From Clostridiaceae bacterium (GTDB lineage Bacteria > Bacillota > Clostridia > Acetivibrionales > Acetivibrionaceae), in contig JAAYPF010000024.1 of assembly GCA_012519925.1 (NCBI GenBank), forward strand, positions 1 through 44,710: a DNA stretch of 44,710 nt, given 5' to 3'. This document shows, one piece after another, positions 7,069 to 16,674 of this stretch (its first letter is position 1; the number at the start of each line of letters is the position of its first letter). The notes beneath the pieces were generated by a model. That model searched no databases, was not told where the DNA came from, and saw only the letters and a list, made by a program, of their open reading frames with translations. The position numbers were made by a program, and so were the translations under genes.

Positions 7069-9339
7069 TTAACTATTCAACAGCTCAAAAAGCTCTTGAA
7101 CCATTTCCTTTGTAACTTCGTTACTGGTAAATATAGGCATTGAGCGTATTGGCATATAGGCAATCATAGCCTTTTCCATATTTTGCTCCATATATTTGAT
7201 TCCTCTGTCCATTCCATGCTTTGCTAAAAATCCATGCATGACTTGATTCAATTTATCTAAGCCACCTGGGCTATTCATTATATCTTCTACAGTTGAATTC
7301 ATATCAAACTTCTTCTTTATCTTAGTAGTAGAATTCACCGTTACAAAATCACTAAGAACTATTTGCTGTGATGACTTCCCTATTAATATTTCAAATTCTC
7401 CACTTTCAACATACCAATCTTTTATTTCAGTATTATAGTAAGCAAAGGCTCTTTTGTTCAAAGTAAAGGTTACTGTCTTTTCCTCTCCCACATCCAGCTC
7501 AATCTTGTCAAAACCTTTTAACTCTTTATCTGGTCTTATTACACTTTTTTCAATATCCCTTACATACAATTGAACAATTTCCTTACCCCGCATTTGCCCA
7601 ACATTCTTGACTTTTACACTAATATTTAATGTTTCATTGTCCAGAATTTCTTTTTTACTTAACTTTATATCACTGTACTCGAAATTTGTATAACTAAGGC
7701 CAAAACCAAAGGGGAATAATGGTTTTATTTTTTTTGTATCATAATATCTATATCCCACAAATAAACCTTCCTTGTATTCAACCAAATCCCCTTCACCCGG
7801 GAAATTTAAATAAGAAGGATTATGACTTAATTCCATAGGAAAAGTTTCTGCTAACTTTCCGCATGGACATAAATCACCAAATAAAACGTCTGCTATTGCT
7901 TCACCTATTGCCTGTCCTCCAAGGTATGTTTCCAAAACAGCCTTTACCTTACCAATCCAGGGCATCTCAATAGGGGAACCGTTACTTAGTATTACAACAG
8001 TATTAGCCTGCACCTTTGACACAGCTTCAATCAACTTTATGTGATTTTGGGGTATGCACAAATGCTCTCTGTCATAGCCTTCAGATTCATAGCTTTCTAT
8101 TAATCCTGCAAATATGACTGCCACATCAGATTTTGCTGCCACTTTTGTTGCCTCATCTATTAGATTTTCGTCTATTTTATCACTTTCTAAGTTATAGCCT
8201 TGTGAATATATGATTTCAGCCTTCTGATCCTTAGCATTTATTATTCCGTCATATGCGTTTGATAGGTATGTAGGACAAACATGCGAACTTCCTCCGCCCT
8301 GGAATCTTGGCTCTTTGGCAAAAGCTCCAATCAATGCTATTGTGCCTTGTTTCTTTAACGGCAAAATATTATCTTCATTCTTCAACAAAACCATTGATTC
8401 TCTTGCAACTTCCCTTGCCAATTCATGATGAGCCTTCTTATCAAAGGTTGAATTGGGCTTTTTGCTGTCAACCGCTCTAAAAATTATCTTCAATAACCTT
8501 TCTACAGCTCTGTCAAGAACTTCTTCCGACAATTCTCCCTTCGCTACAGCTTCAGCTATTTGCCTATCTCTGTCGCCTCCACTATAAGGCATCTCTAGCT
8601 CTAAGCCAGCTTTAAGCCCCTTTACTCTTTTGTTTACCGCTCCCCAATCCGATACAACAATCCCATCATGTTCCCATTCTTTTCTTAGAATATCAGTAAG
8701 CAGATAGGAGTTTTCCGAACCATACTCCCCGTTTACCTTATTATAACAACACATTACTGTCCAGGGCTTCGACTGCTTTACTGCACCCTCAAAGCTTGCA
8801 AGGTATATTTCCCGCAAAGTTCTTTCATCAACATTTGCATTAACTGTCAATCTCCTATACTCCTGGTTGTTGGCACAAAAGTGCTTTAAAGATGAACCCA
8901 CTCCTCTGCTTTGTACTCCATCAATGTGGTTTGCAGCCATTTCCGAAGAGAGATAGGGATCCTCCGAAAAATACTCAAAATTTCTCCCGCATAAAGGTGA
9001 ACGCTTTATATTAGCCCCAGGTCCAAGCACGATAGAAACTCCCTCTGCCAAACACTCCTGTGCTATAGCATCCCCAATTTTTTTAAGTAGATTTCGATCC
9101 CATGAACAAGCCATAGCTACAGCTGTCGGAAAACAGGTAGCCGGAATGCTGTTGTTAACATCAGTTAACTGGGCATCTTCCATCTGTTTTCTTAATCCAT
9201 TTGGACCATCTGTCATCATGATTGATGGTATCCCCAGCCTTTCAACAGGTTTTGTACGCCAATTATCCAAACCGGAACATAAACTTGCCTTTTCCTCAAC
9301 AGTCATTTCAGAAATAATTTTCTTTATATCTCTATTCAT
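7069..9339 (-). CDS. bglB: GH3 beta-glucosidase, BglB-like
   Basis: A 756-aa family 3 glycoside hydrolase that splits beta-linked glucose from cellobiose and short oligosaccharides. It has no signal peptide, so it is cytoplasmic. The GH3 N-terminal domain (about 1-300) carries the nucleophile Asp in VVSDWGAV (near residue 230) and the KHFCANNQE motif. The GH3 C-terminal domain follows (GGGSSH, near 345), then a fibronectin-III-like domain near 580-660. The length and domain order match C. thermocellum BglB (about 755 aa). The start is the ATG at 9339, 8 nt after GAGG; an upstream in-frame ATG at 9381 lacks a ribosome site. It would complete the breakdown of cellodextrins released by the secreted cellulase next door. 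Confidence 0.93.
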   Translation of the reverse strand: MNRDIKKIISEMTVEEKASLCSGLDNWRTKPVERLGIPSIMMTDGPNGLRKQMEDAQLTDVNNSIPATCFPTAVAMACSWDRNLLKKIGDAIAQECLAEGVSIVLGPGANIKRSPLCGRNFEYFSEDPYLSSEMAANHIDGVQSRGVGSSLKHFCANNQEYRRLTVNANVDERTLREIYLASFEGAVKQSKPWTVMCCYNKVNGEYGSENSYLLTDILRKEWEHDGIVVSDWGAVNKRVKGLKAGLELEMPYSGGDRDRQIAEAVAKGELSEEVLDRAVERLLKIIFRAVDSKKPNSTFDKKAHHELAREVARESMVLLKNEDNILPLKKQGTIALIGAFAKEPRFQGGGSSHVCPTYLSNAYDGIINAKDQKAEIIYSQGYNLESDKIDENLIDEATKVAAKSDVAVIFAGLIESYESEGYDREHLCIPQNHIKLIEAVSKVQANTVVILSNGSPIEMPWIGKVKAVLETYLGGQAIGEAIADVLFGDLCPCGKLAETFPMELSHNPSYLNFPGEGDLVEYKEGLFVGYRYYDTKKIKPLFPFGFGLSYTNFEYSDIKLSKKEILDNETLNISVKVKNVGQMRGKEIVQLYVRDIEKSVIRPDKELKGFDKIELDVGEEKTVTFTLNKRAFAYYNTEIKDWYVESGEFEILIGKSSQQIVLSDFVTVNSTTKIKKKFDMNSTVEDIMNSPGGLDKLNQVMHGFLAKHGMDRGIKYMEQNMEKAMIAYMPIRSMPIFTSNEVTKEMVQELFELLNS

Positions 9340-9639
9340 AATAGATACCTCTTTCATAATGTTAATAATGTAAAGCAGCACTAAGTATTTGGTGGTTAAA
9401 AAAACTATGCAATTGCTTAATAAGAAATTCTATTTTTTCATATTTTAAATGAAAATAATGTTTCTAGCATTTAAGGCTTAAACACATCAATGCTGAACTT
9501 TTCTAGCTTAAATATCGTATAGTTTTATACAACCTGATTATTTTTTAATTGTAACATAAACGAAAATAAATTTGTAAACAATTTTGGCTCTTTACTATTT
9601 TATGTAGTTTAACTGACATATATAAAAACTACAGTGCAT

Positions 9640-9712
9640 CGAGCCCCTTCGTTTTTGCTCCTTTCATTCATAAGGAGCGTAAGAACAAAGGGGGCTACGC
9701 CCCGTTTAAAAC
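9640..9712. repeat. Two-hairpin palindromic repeat, family A, copy 2
   Basis: Hairpin one pairs GCTCCTT (9657-9663) with AAGGAGC (9672-9678). Hairpin two pairs GGGGC (9691-9695) with GCCCC (9699-9703), then GTTTAAA. The flanking AGCCCCTT (9642-9649) can also pair with AAGGGGGCT, giving a three-way fold. It lies in the 546-nt gap between bglB and the GH9 gene, which otherwise holds only AT-rich DNA and the terminator at 9810. Confidence 0.65.
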
Positions 9713-9809
9713 CCATATGGTACACTTTTACATTTCTTTTGAAAGCCTTGCGTCTTCTGCGACTCAAGGTTTTATTTTTTTAGAAAATCAATGCACTTTC
9801 TTAGAAAAT

Positions 9810-9853
9810 AAAAAAAGCAGTCACACAAATATTATGTGTAACTGCTTTTTTTA
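9810..9853. terminator. Bidirectional intrinsic terminator after the GH9 gene
   Basis: AAAAAAGCAGT.ACACA (9811-9827) pairs with TGTGT.ACTGCTTTTTT (9835-9851), with one mismatch and a 7-nt loop. U-tracts are available in both directions. It lies 33 nt past the GH9 stop codon. Confidence 0.85.
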
Positions 9854-9885
9854 AATTCCTATACTTCAACAAAAATTACAATTAA

Positions 9886-12018
9886 CTAAAAATCCTGCCT
9901 CATTCCAAGCAACACCTGTCTCATAAGCCCAAAATCTAGTGAATCAACATCATCATTTCCATTAACGTTAGCCGCTTCAAGCTGCTCTTCTGTCAATGTT
10001 CTAGTGCCGAGGAGGTACAATCTTAAGAATCCAAAATCTATTGAATCGAATTCTCCATCACCATTTATATCACCTTTCACAAGGGTTGTTCCAGTCGGTG
10101 TAGGTGTTGGTGAAGGTGTTTTTACCGGTGTATTGATTGGTCCAGGTGTTGTACCATCTGGCTCTGTACCAAATATCAATGTATCTCCAGCATAAACAGT
10201 TATGGTATTTGATTTAGTTGGTTTTTCTCCTGTATCCAGCCCTTTAAATGAAGGGTCATTTGTAGGATCCCAATTAGAACCAGATTTTGCTGTCAAACGA
10301 AGTTGTAATTCAGCAGAATGTGGAGACTGCCCACCAGGATAAATGTTTGTACTGTCTACATACTTAACTTCAACATAGTAGATATTCTCTTTACCCGGAT
10401 ATGGTATAAGTTGTGAAACAGTCGCATCCATATCATTTTCAATATAGTTTGTAGAAACTGTAACATCGCTAGGATCTACACCCTCCGAAAGATCTACATA
10501 ATAGTGGTATTTCAAATCTGAAACCAATCTTGCTGGCCATGCTGAACGGTTATTCAAAAATAATTTGAGAGCCATATCATTTGATGCATTATTCATAATA
10601 ATACCTTCAACGAAAAACTCATCTTCTTTTTCCTCTGGCTCAGGGAAGTTCGCAAGAGGAGTCCCCCCGTGTTTAGCATACATACTACAAAGTGCTCCAA
10701 CAAAACCAGCATTGTAGTCTGTTGCAACTTCATTTGCAATATAGTCTTTAATACTATCAAGATATTCTCCTGTCTGATTAGGTCCACCTACAAGTGCACC
10801 ATAAAGAATATGTCTGTGGTAGTCAGGAAATTCCATTTGATCGGTATATGAACCATGAGCAGTTCTGTGATGAGGATGCTCCGGTGGATTTACTCCAAAG
10901 CCACAAACAAAGCTTCTTCCACTACTACCAAGAGCATAATCCACTTGATTTTTAGCAAAAGTCTGATATCTATCCTTTAGTGTAGCGTCAGATATACTGT
11001 CAGCATATACTGTAGCAAGGAATGCTTGAGTTGTCGCATATCTTAAGCAACCCCATGTGTCCAGCCATGCAAGATCATCCACATATTGAACCCTTCTTCC
11101 GTCATATCCAACAGTCCACCAATCAAGATGTCTCTCAGTATATTCGTGGTACTCTTGCTTATCAGTTACTTTTGCAAGCATTAACATAGCTCCACTTAAA
11201 ACATCATCCCAACAATGAGCCCATCTAAATTTGATTAAGTCTGATTGGTCCTCTTTGTTCTGAAGAGGAACAAGTGCTTCTGCCTTTTGTAGATACGTAT
11301 CGTCATTAGTCGCTAAATATAACCACACTGAAGCCCACATAAGCTCATCCTGCCATCCACTCCAAGATCTATAGAAGTTGTTTGCTGCCACATAATCTTC
11401 ATCACTTCTTGTAGCATCAGATAGGGCGTATAGACTTTTTGCGTGTTTGAGATATGTATCATTTTTTAGAACTATTGAACCAATTGCAAGGGCAGCTGCC
11501 ATTTGTGCAGTTACACAAGTAGGTTTACCAGTAAAAGTAGGTCTTTCCATCCTCTTTTCTATAACCTCTGCTGGACCCCACCAAGCATGGTCTTTATCAC
11601 CATCTCCTATCTGATATACTATACTGGTACCTTTGTCACAAGCTACCAAATAGTCCAATACGAATTTTAAGTTGTTCTCGAGGTGAACTTTTTGACCAGA
11701 AGATTCTATTTGGTCACCATATTCATACAATGCCCACCCTAACATAGAAGCACTGAATGACATAGGTAAATTAAATTTAACGTGGTCTCCTGCATCATAC
11801 CAGCCACCTAATACACTATCATTCATTGTTGCATCTCCACGCCACTCAACACGATTCCATTCAGGCAATGGACCTGCTTGCTGGCACTCGTAGAAATAAA
11901 TAGCTTTTTGGAGAGCTTCAGCATAGTTATAACTTCCGGCTGCAGACACCTTCATAGTTGATGGCAAAAAACTCAAAAGCATGGCTAATGCCAATAAAGA
12001 ACTTACTGCCTTTTTCAA
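9886..12018 (-). CDS. Secreted cellulosomal GH9 cellulase with CBM3 and dockerin
   Basis: A 710-aa secreted endoglucanase that cuts cellulose. I chose the TTG at 12018 because AAGGAGG lies 8 nt upstream; the open frame continues 15 codons further without a ribosome site. A signal peptide covers about residues 1-27 (ending VSA). The GH9 domain (about 28-460) has GGWYDAGDH with the two catalytic Asp near 75 and 78, the HRTAHGSYTD region, and the acid Glu in NEVATDYNAGF. A CBM3 of the catalytic c type follows (about 480-640), then a Pro/Thr linker. A type I dockerin (about 655-710) has two calcium repeats, DINGDGEFDSIDF and NVNGNDDVDSLDF. The GH9-CBM3c-dockerin order is that of processive clostridial endoglucanases such as CelQ or CelF. 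A monocistronic unit is likely. Confidence 0.95.
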   Translation of the reverse strand: MKKAVSSLLALAMLLSFLPSTMKVSAAGSYNYAEALQKAIYFYECQQAGPLPEWNRVEWRGDATMNDSVLGGWYDAGDHVKFNLPMSFSASMLGWALYEYGDQIESSGQKVHLENNLKFVLDYLVACDKGTSIVYQIGDGDKDHAWWGPAEVIEKRMERPTFTGKPTCVTAQMAAALAIGSIVLKNDTYLKHAKSLYALSDATRSDEDYVAANNFYRSWSGWQDELMWASVWLYLATNDDTYLQKAEALVPLQNKEDQSDLIKFRWAHCWDDVLSGAMLMLAKVTDKQEYHEYTERHLDWWTVGYDGRRVQYVDDLAWLDTWGCLRYATTQAFLATVYADSISDATLKDRYQTFAKNQVDYALGSSGRSFVCGFGVNPPEHPHHRTAHGSYTDQMEFPDYHRHILYGALVGGPNQTGEYLDSIKDYIANEVATDYNAGFVGALCSMYAKHGGTPLANFPEPEEKEDEFFVEGIIMNNASNDMALKLFLNNRSAWPARLVSDLKYHYYVDLSEGVDPSDVTVSTNYIENDMDATVSQLIPYPGKENIYYVEVKYVDSTNIYPGGQSPHSAELQLRLTAKSGSNWDPTNDPSFKGLDTGEKPTKSNTITVYAGDTLIFGTEPDGTTPGPINTPVKTPSPTPTPTGTTLVKGDINGDGEFDSIDFGFLRLYLLGTRTLTEEQLEAANVNGNDDVDSLDFGLMRQVLLGMRQDF

Positions 12019-12235
12019 TTTATATTCCTCCTTATAAAAAATAATAAATATTGCCTTAAACAAGATTAAACTTTGTTAACTTGTTTTACTATTTGATTAA
12101 TTAAGCATTTATAATAAACAATATAAAATCAACTTCAATTTGTACAAATATTCTATACCTTTAAGCTATATTAAAATAAGTTCGTAGAAACGAGCTTTTT
12201 TGGGTTCCTTATAAAGATTATTTTAATTCTAATGT

Positions 12236-13105
12236 TTAACTTGTCTTTCCAAGAACAAGAGCTGTCTTCGTTCTCTCAGCATTTCTCAAAGCGTTCATGC
12301 ATCCATCAAAATCTTTTTCGAGTTTGTATTGTATAAGAGCATCATTAAATAGATTAAGTGCATTTTCATAGTAAGATGCATTATTATCCATTTCAGCAAT
12401 CTCATAAAATATATTCCCAATATCAACTTTTACCTGACCATGTTGAGCTTTCAATTCCTTTAATTTTAAGATCTGTTCAAATTCATTAACAGCTAAAAGT
12501 AAATTTTTCTTTCTATCTTCATGCTTTGCTAATTCTAAACAGCATAGCCCCTTTGATTGTTTGATCCATCCATAAATATGGGGATGCTTAAAACAATTAA
12601 GCTTTTTTTCAACTATATCAAACTCACTTAACGCTTCCTTATATTTCATGTTATCAATTAATTGCCCTGCCTTATCCATCACTTTGAGTACTTTTCTCAC
12701 CGGATACTCGTAAGTATATGTGTACAATTCACGAATAGCAACAATTATTAAAGCTGATATGAAAATCTGGATAATTAAATTAATATATAGCTCTTCAATA
12801 ATTAATCTGTCTGAAAAATATTTACCTACCATAGAATAGACAATACTAATAACCCCTACGACAAATACCAAAATAGCCATAAGCCAAATTTCTCTAGGTT
12901 TATAGTTGATATAAGACTTTGAATAGGTTCTCTTTGCGAAAAAATTCATAAGAACTAATAATATGCCACCTGCAAATAATCCAACTCCAAACCAAGGATC
13001 TTTCAGATTAACTAAATATCCAATAGGATTTTTGAATAAAAGGTAATTTGCAGAGAGCACCATAATAATAGCAGCAACAATAAATAAGTCTGGCTTTCTC
13101 TTCAC
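12236..13105 (-). CDS. Unknown membrane protein with helical, TPR-like C-terminal half
   Basis: A 289-aa protein I do not recognise. Four membrane segments are visible in the first half, near residues 8-26, 38-58, 73-95 and 105-125. The second half is soluble and made of paired amphipathic helices (KYKEALSEFDIVEKK, LLLAVNEFEQILKL, YENALNLFNDALIQY) spaced like tetratricopeptide repeats, with aromatic and Ala/Leu positions typical of that fold. It is probably a cytoplasmic protein-interaction domain anchored to the membrane. The GTG start is preceded by AGGAGG. It lies between the GH9 gene and pgsA with separate spacing on both sides; nothing in the context fixes a role. Confidence 0.75.
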   Translation of the reverse strand: MKRKPDLFIVAAIIMVLSANYLLFKNPIGYLVNLKDPWFGVGLFAGGILLVLMNFFAKRTYSKSYINYKPREIWLMAILVFVVGVISIVYSMVGKYFSDRLIIEELYINLIIQIFISALIIVAIRELYTYTYEYPVRKVLKVMDKAGQLIDNMKYKEALSEFDIVEKKLNCFKHPHIYGWIKQSKGLCCLELAKHEDRKKNLLLAVNEFEQILKLKELKAQHGQVKVDIGNIFYEIAEMDNNASYYENALNLFNDALIQYKLEKDFDGCMNALRNAERTKTALVLGKTS

Positions 13106-13352
13106 TTAATACTCCTCCTAAAATAAAAATTATTTAGGAATTATTGATTTGAGAGAATGATTTAAGAAATGGAAATACAAAAATATACAACAACTACTAC
13201 AACACGAAGGACTCTAACTCATTTTACATGCATAACAATAATTATAATTCATATTAACTTAATAAAACCAAAATTCCCCTAAAATATATTCTTTATATAG
13301 TCTAATTATAACATTGTTTAATATAAAAATAAATATTAAGATACACATAAAA

Positions 13353-13907
13353 TTAGTTTTTCTTTACGTTATTCATAACATTTAGCTTTCTAAATTCCAT
13401 AGAATACATGAAAAAGGAAAATAATGTAGATAAAACCGCAACAAATACAAATATATCAATAAGAAGACTTGCATAGGTATTTATACCTCGCTGCAATTGA
13501 AGAATTATAGTCATAACTATAGCAAAGGAAAATATTACAGTAGTCATTTTGCCGTACCAGTTTGCCTGTACAACAAAATTTACTTTCTTATAAAGCAATA
13601 CACTCCCTGCAATCATAAATACTTCTTTAGCTAAGACTATTATTAAAACAGGTAAGGGTATTATTTTTTGTAGTGTAAGTATAGCCAATGCTGTCAATTG
13701 TATAGATTTATCCGCTAATGGATCAGCCAATTTTCCAAAGGAAGTAATCATGTTGAATTTTCTTGCTATTACTCCATCCAAAATATCTGTAATACACGCA
13801 CTTACAAAAATTATAATTGCTACAAGAAATTGCTCATTATATAAATAATATCCAAAAACAGGGACAAGTAAAAATCTTATTAATGTAAGAATATTTGGAA
13901 TATTCAC
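13353..13907 (-). CDS. pgsA: CDP-diacylglycerol--glycerol-3-phosphate 3-phosphatidyltransferase
   Basis: A 184-aa integral membrane enzyme making phosphatidylglycerophosphate, the first committed step to phosphatidylglycerol and cardiolipin. The CDP-alcohol phosphotransferase signature DG(X)2AR(X)8G(X)3D(X)3D is complete: DGVIARKF at about residues 44-51, then GKLADPLADK. Four to five hydrophobic helices surround it. The start is GTG with AGGTGG about 7 nt upstream. It follows the thioesterase gene by 51 nt on the same strand and may be co-transcribed with it. Other CDP-alcohol transferases share the motif, but the length and the start MNIPNILTLIR point to PgsA. Confidence 0.93.
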   Translation of the reverse strand: MNIPNILTLIRFLLVPVFGYYLYNEQFLVAIIIFVSACITDILDGVIARKFNMITSFGKLADPLADKSIQLTALAILTLQKIIPLPVLIIVLAKEVFMIAGSVLLYKKVNFVVQANWYGKMTTVIFSFAIVMTIILQLQRGINTYASLLIDIFVFVAVLSTLFSFFMYSMEFRKLNVMNNVKKN

Positions 13908-13958
13908 CTATTCACCACCTGTTATTTTTTTGGTTGCTTTATTGCATTATTCAATCCT

Positions 13959-14384
13959 TTATTTATCCTCTTGTGCAACTCTTAGAATTAGGTTATAGAT
14001 ATCCGGAGCACATTTTTTCATATTAAGAGGTTTTAACGTCTTATCTGTCCATACATGCATAGTCTCGCCACAATTAATTAATACCTTTTGAGGCTTTTTA
14101 AAAATCTCATAATAAAATGTAATTCTTGTAAAGGACATGTGCTTAATTTTTGTTGTAATAAGCAATTCATCTTCGTATTTTGCGGTCGCTTTATAACAAC
14201 TCTTCAATTCTAGTAAAGGGAGCATATAACCCTTTTTCTCAATTTCAGAGTAGGGCATTCCAATTCCCTTAATAAAATCAGTCCTGGCAACTTCGTACCA
14301 TACAGGATAATTCGAATGATGCACTATTCCCATTTGGTCAGTTTCAGCATATCTTACTACAATATCCGTTTCAGATATATACAT
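13959..14384 (-). CDS. Hotdog-fold acyl-CoA thioesterase (YbgC/FadM type)
   Basis: A 141-aa protein of the 4-hydroxybenzoyl-CoA thioesterase superfamily. The signature VRYAETDQMGIVHHSNY near residues 11-27 holds the catalytic Asp/His region of the YbgC/FcbC group. Such enzymes cleave acyl-CoA thioesters; the substrate here is unknown. I chose the ATG at 14384 (MYISETDIV), preceded by AAAGGTGGAG, rather than an open-frame start eight codons upstream. Its position directly before pgsA hints at a link to membrane lipid or acyl-CoA turnover, but that is inference. Confidence 0.88.
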   Translation of the reverse strand: MYISETDIVVRYAETDQMGIVHHSNYPVWYEVARTDFIKGIGMPYSEIEKKGYMLPLLELKSCYKATAKYEDELLITTKIKHMSFTRITFYYEIFKKPQKVLINCGETMHVWTDKTLKPLNMKKCAPDIYNLILRVAQEDK

Positions 14385-14523
14385 AATCTCCACCTTTAAT
14401 TTACCCAATAAAAATTAAAATAAGCATTTTTATTTAGTTGCCTTTAAAAAACTGTTTTACATTTTTGATATAGCTATATACAAATTTTCTAAAAGGCTAT
14501 TTAATAACTAGTAGACCTAAAAC

Positions 14524-15498
14524 TTATAAAGTCAGTATTTTACTTAATCCAATTAACTCCTCAGGTAAAGCCTTTTTCATGGCAAGCCCTTCGTCTATAT
14601 CAAGGTCAATAAGACTATTGTTTTTTAAACAAATGACTCTGTTTTTGCCTCCGGCTTTTAAAACTTCAACAGCCTTAAGCCCCATCATACTTGCCATAAC
14701 TCTATCTTGAACCGTTGGACTTCCACCACGTTGAATATGTCCTAGTATTGTCGCCCTTGCCTCAATACCGGTCTTTTCTGTTATTTCTTTTGCTATTTCT
14801 ATAGCTTTTCCTTCAACACCTTCCGCTACAATAACGGTATAATTTCTTTTACCCCTATTACGCCCTTCAATTATTGGCTTCAATACATCTTTATCAAGAT
14901 CATAAGGTTTTTCAGGCAAAATAACAGCTTCTGCACCGCCCGATATACTTACATTAACTGCTATGTACCCAGCATGCCTCCCCATAACTTCAAGAACGCT
15001 ACATCTTTCATGGGAATATGCAGTATCTCTTATTTTGTCTATCGCATCTTGTACAGTATTTAATGCGGTGTCATATCCTATTGTATATTCGGAACAACCA
15101 ATATCATTATCAATAGTTCCTGGGATACCTATAACATTCATACCATATTTGCTTATATCCTTTGCTCCTTTAAAAGAGCCATCACCGCCAATTACAACTA
15201 AAGCATCAATACCAAAAACTTTAGCCATTGCCATTGCCTTATTAAGACCTTCTTCAGTTTTAAACTGTGGGGATCTTGCTGTTTGTAATATCGTCCCACC
15301 TCTCTGTATTATGTCGCCTACAGATCTTGCAGTCATTTCTTCAATATCACCATTAATTAAACCGTTAAATCCTTTTCTTATACCCATAACTTTCATTCCA
15401 TAATACAGACCAGATCTCACTACTGATCTAATAGCAGCGTTCATTCCTGGGGCATCCCCACCACTAGTAAGTACACCTATTGTCCTTATATTACTCAA
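14524..15498 (-). CDS. pfkA: ATP-dependent 6-phosphofructokinase
   Basis: A 324-aa glycolytic enzyme phosphorylating fructose 6-phosphate to the 1,6-bisphosphate. The N-terminal GVLTSGGDAPGMNAAIR loop, the ATP-site GGDGSFKGA (near 103-111), the catalytic GIPGTIDNDI with the PGTIDND motif (near 125) and the substrate motif MGRHAGYIA are all intact. Glycine after GGD is typical of ATP-using rather than pyrophosphate-using enzymes. I chose a TTG at 15498 (MSNIRTIGVL), 6 nt after AAGGGGTG, because it gives the normal family length; an upstream TTG lacks a ribosome site. It is expected to be a cytoplasmic homotetramer. Confidence 0.96.
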   Translation of the reverse strand: MSNIRTIGVLTSGGDAPGMNAAIRSVVRSGLYYGMKVMGIRKGFNGLINGDIEEMTARSVGDIIQRGGTILQTARSPQFKTEEGLNKAMAMAKVFGIDALVVIGGDGSFKGAKDISKYGMNVIGIPGTIDNDIGCSEYTIGYDTALNTVQDAIDKIRDTAYSHERCSVLEVMGRHAGYIAVNVSISGGAEAVILPEKPYDLDKDVLKPIIEGRNRGKRNYTVIVAEGVEGKAIEIAKEITEKTGIEARATILGHIQRGGSPTVQDRVMASMMGLKAVEVLKAGGKNRVICLKNNSLIDLDIDEGLAMKKALPEELIGLSKILTL

Positions 15499-15582
15499 TA
15501 TAATCACCCCTTTTTTCAATTTAAAGATTGAGAAAAAATTCTATTTGACTCAATCTCTTTATTCAAAGTAGGTTAAATTAAA

Positions 15583-15608
15583 CCCGTGTTAATACTGTTA
15601 AACACGGG
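15583..15608. other. Stem-loop between the 65-aa gene and pfkA
   Basis: CCCGTGTT pairs with AACACGGG around a 10-nt loop. On the minus strand it is followed by TTTAATTT, a weak U-tract. It could be a weak terminator or a processing site upstream of pfkA. Confidence 0.4.
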
Positions 15609-15644
15609 ATAATCTAATCTTTCCTATTAACATAATAAAACAAC

Positions 15645-15842
15645 TTAATATCCCTTTTCGATAATTACACTATGTGCTTCTTCAACTTCTGCCTCTGGAA
15701 CAAGCACTTCATAGTAATTATCATTATTTTCATGATTCTTACTGATTGGTCTCAATTTAACCAATATACCTTCATTGGTCAATAAATCCTGCATTGAAGT
15801 GGCAATATCCCTGCTTTGAGCCATATACACCACTGTCCACAT
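15645..15842 (-). CDS. Small conserved clostridial protein upstream of pfkA (DUF2007-like)
   Basis: A 65-aa protein beginning MWTVVYMAQSRDIATSM. The layout (a beta strand, a helix, then LLTNEGILVKLRPI, and a C-terminal EVLVPEAEVEEAHSVI) resembles small DUF2007-type alpha/beta proteins of unknown function, and from memory this type occurs beside pfkA in related clostridia. The ATG start has AAGGGG about 9 nt upstream. It is short but its composition and spacing are gene-like. Confidence 0.75.
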   Translation of the reverse strand: MWTVVYMAQSRDIATSMQDLLTNEGILVKLRPISKNHENNDNYYEVLVPEAEVEEAHSVIIEKGY

Positions 15843-15956
15843 ATAAACACGCCCCTTTTTTAGGTGATCTCAAAAAACTCTTTAACGAACTGTTCTAAGA
15901 ACTTGTTCTAATGGGTTATCCCACAAATCTTAAGCAAAGAATTTTTGGAAACAGCC

Positions 15957-16190
15957 TTATTCACCTGAAAGAATTTCTCCATGCCGACATAACACTTTAG
16001 CTTTTCCTCTAATTTTTATCGCAGAAGTATTCTCGGTAAATTGGGCTATAAGCAGTTCACCCTTATCGAGCTTCTCAGTATGATGAAATTTTGTATCGCG
16101 GCCTCTGGTAAGTCCAATAATGTTTACACCATTCTCTTCCGCTTTTATTATAATATAATCACCTGATACTTTTTCGTTTTCCCAATCCAA
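15957..16190 (-). CDS. mtrB: TRAP, tryptophan-activated RNA-binding attenuation protein
   Basis: A 77-aa protein that aligns without gaps to Bacillus subtilis TRAP over almost its whole length ([32 protein letters not shown]). The three RNA-contacting residues of B. subtilis (Lys37, Lys56, Arg58) are Lys40, Lys59 and Arg61 here, and threonines of the tryptophan pocket are kept. TRAP forms an 11-subunit ring that, with tryptophan, binds NAG repeats in leaders of trp genes. I chose the TTG at 16190, which has GAGGTGG 6 nt upstream; the ATG at 16208 lacks a ribosome site. No trp gene, anti-TRAP gene or NAG-repeat leader was recognised in the window, so its target lies elsewhere. Confidence 0.92.
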   Translation of the reverse strand: MDWENEKVSGDYIIIKAEENGVNIIGLTRGRDTKFHHTEKLDKGELLIAQFTENTSAIKIRGKAKVLCRHGEILSGE

Positions 16191-16674
16191 ACAAAACCAC
16201 CTCGTCATAACTATATATTAATTCAAAGCAAAAATCAATACGAATTTTAATACGAATCCATCACCTCCATAGATTGCAATGCCTATAAACTTGCACATTA
16301 GGTGTCCTAATAAGTTCCATTGATTAATATATATATTTTCACCTTAATAAAAGTAACTTTAATAAAACACCTATTGACTAGTTTCTATTTAAAACTAACT
16401 TTTTAAACATATCAATACTTATTTATTATCGTATTATTTCAAATTTAATTAATATCTTTTGATCAATTTCTATTGCTTCTTAAAAATCGATTCACAATTT
16501 CTGCATTTTAAACAATATTAGGTAGTTACGAAAACCAACTAATCACTTGACCTTTCAAAAACCAAATTTACATTTTTTTGTATAGCAATATAATGTTCTT
16601 GCGTTGGAAGTTTTTTAAGCTTCGGTGCTGAGCTTTATGTTCGAGATGTTGTAAATTTTTTCGATAAAGCCTTA
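16191..16674. other. 484-nt AT-rich gap between mtrB and dnaE
   Basis: A GGAGGTGATGG site at about 16258-16270 (minus strand) has no start codon leading to an ORF. No NAG repeats, riboswitch core or strong terminator was found. A weak AAGCT...AAGCTT stem near 16612-16632 might end dnaE transcription. Otherwise I see nothing supportable. Confidence 0.4.

Noticed and set aside
12180-12206. Small hairpin AGTTCG/CGAGCT followed by T-run on the plus strand
   Set aside because: It faces the wrong way for the minus-strand gene ending at 12236 and no plus-strand gene precedes it, so no terminator role was assigned.
14963-15403. 146-codon plus-strand frame
   Set aside because: It is antisense to the catalytic core of pfkA, which is complete and well supported.
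16209-16674. Search for TRAP-binding NAG repeats upstream of mtrB
   Set aside because: No regularly spaced GAG/TAG series was seen on the minus strand, so autoregulation by TRAP is not supported.
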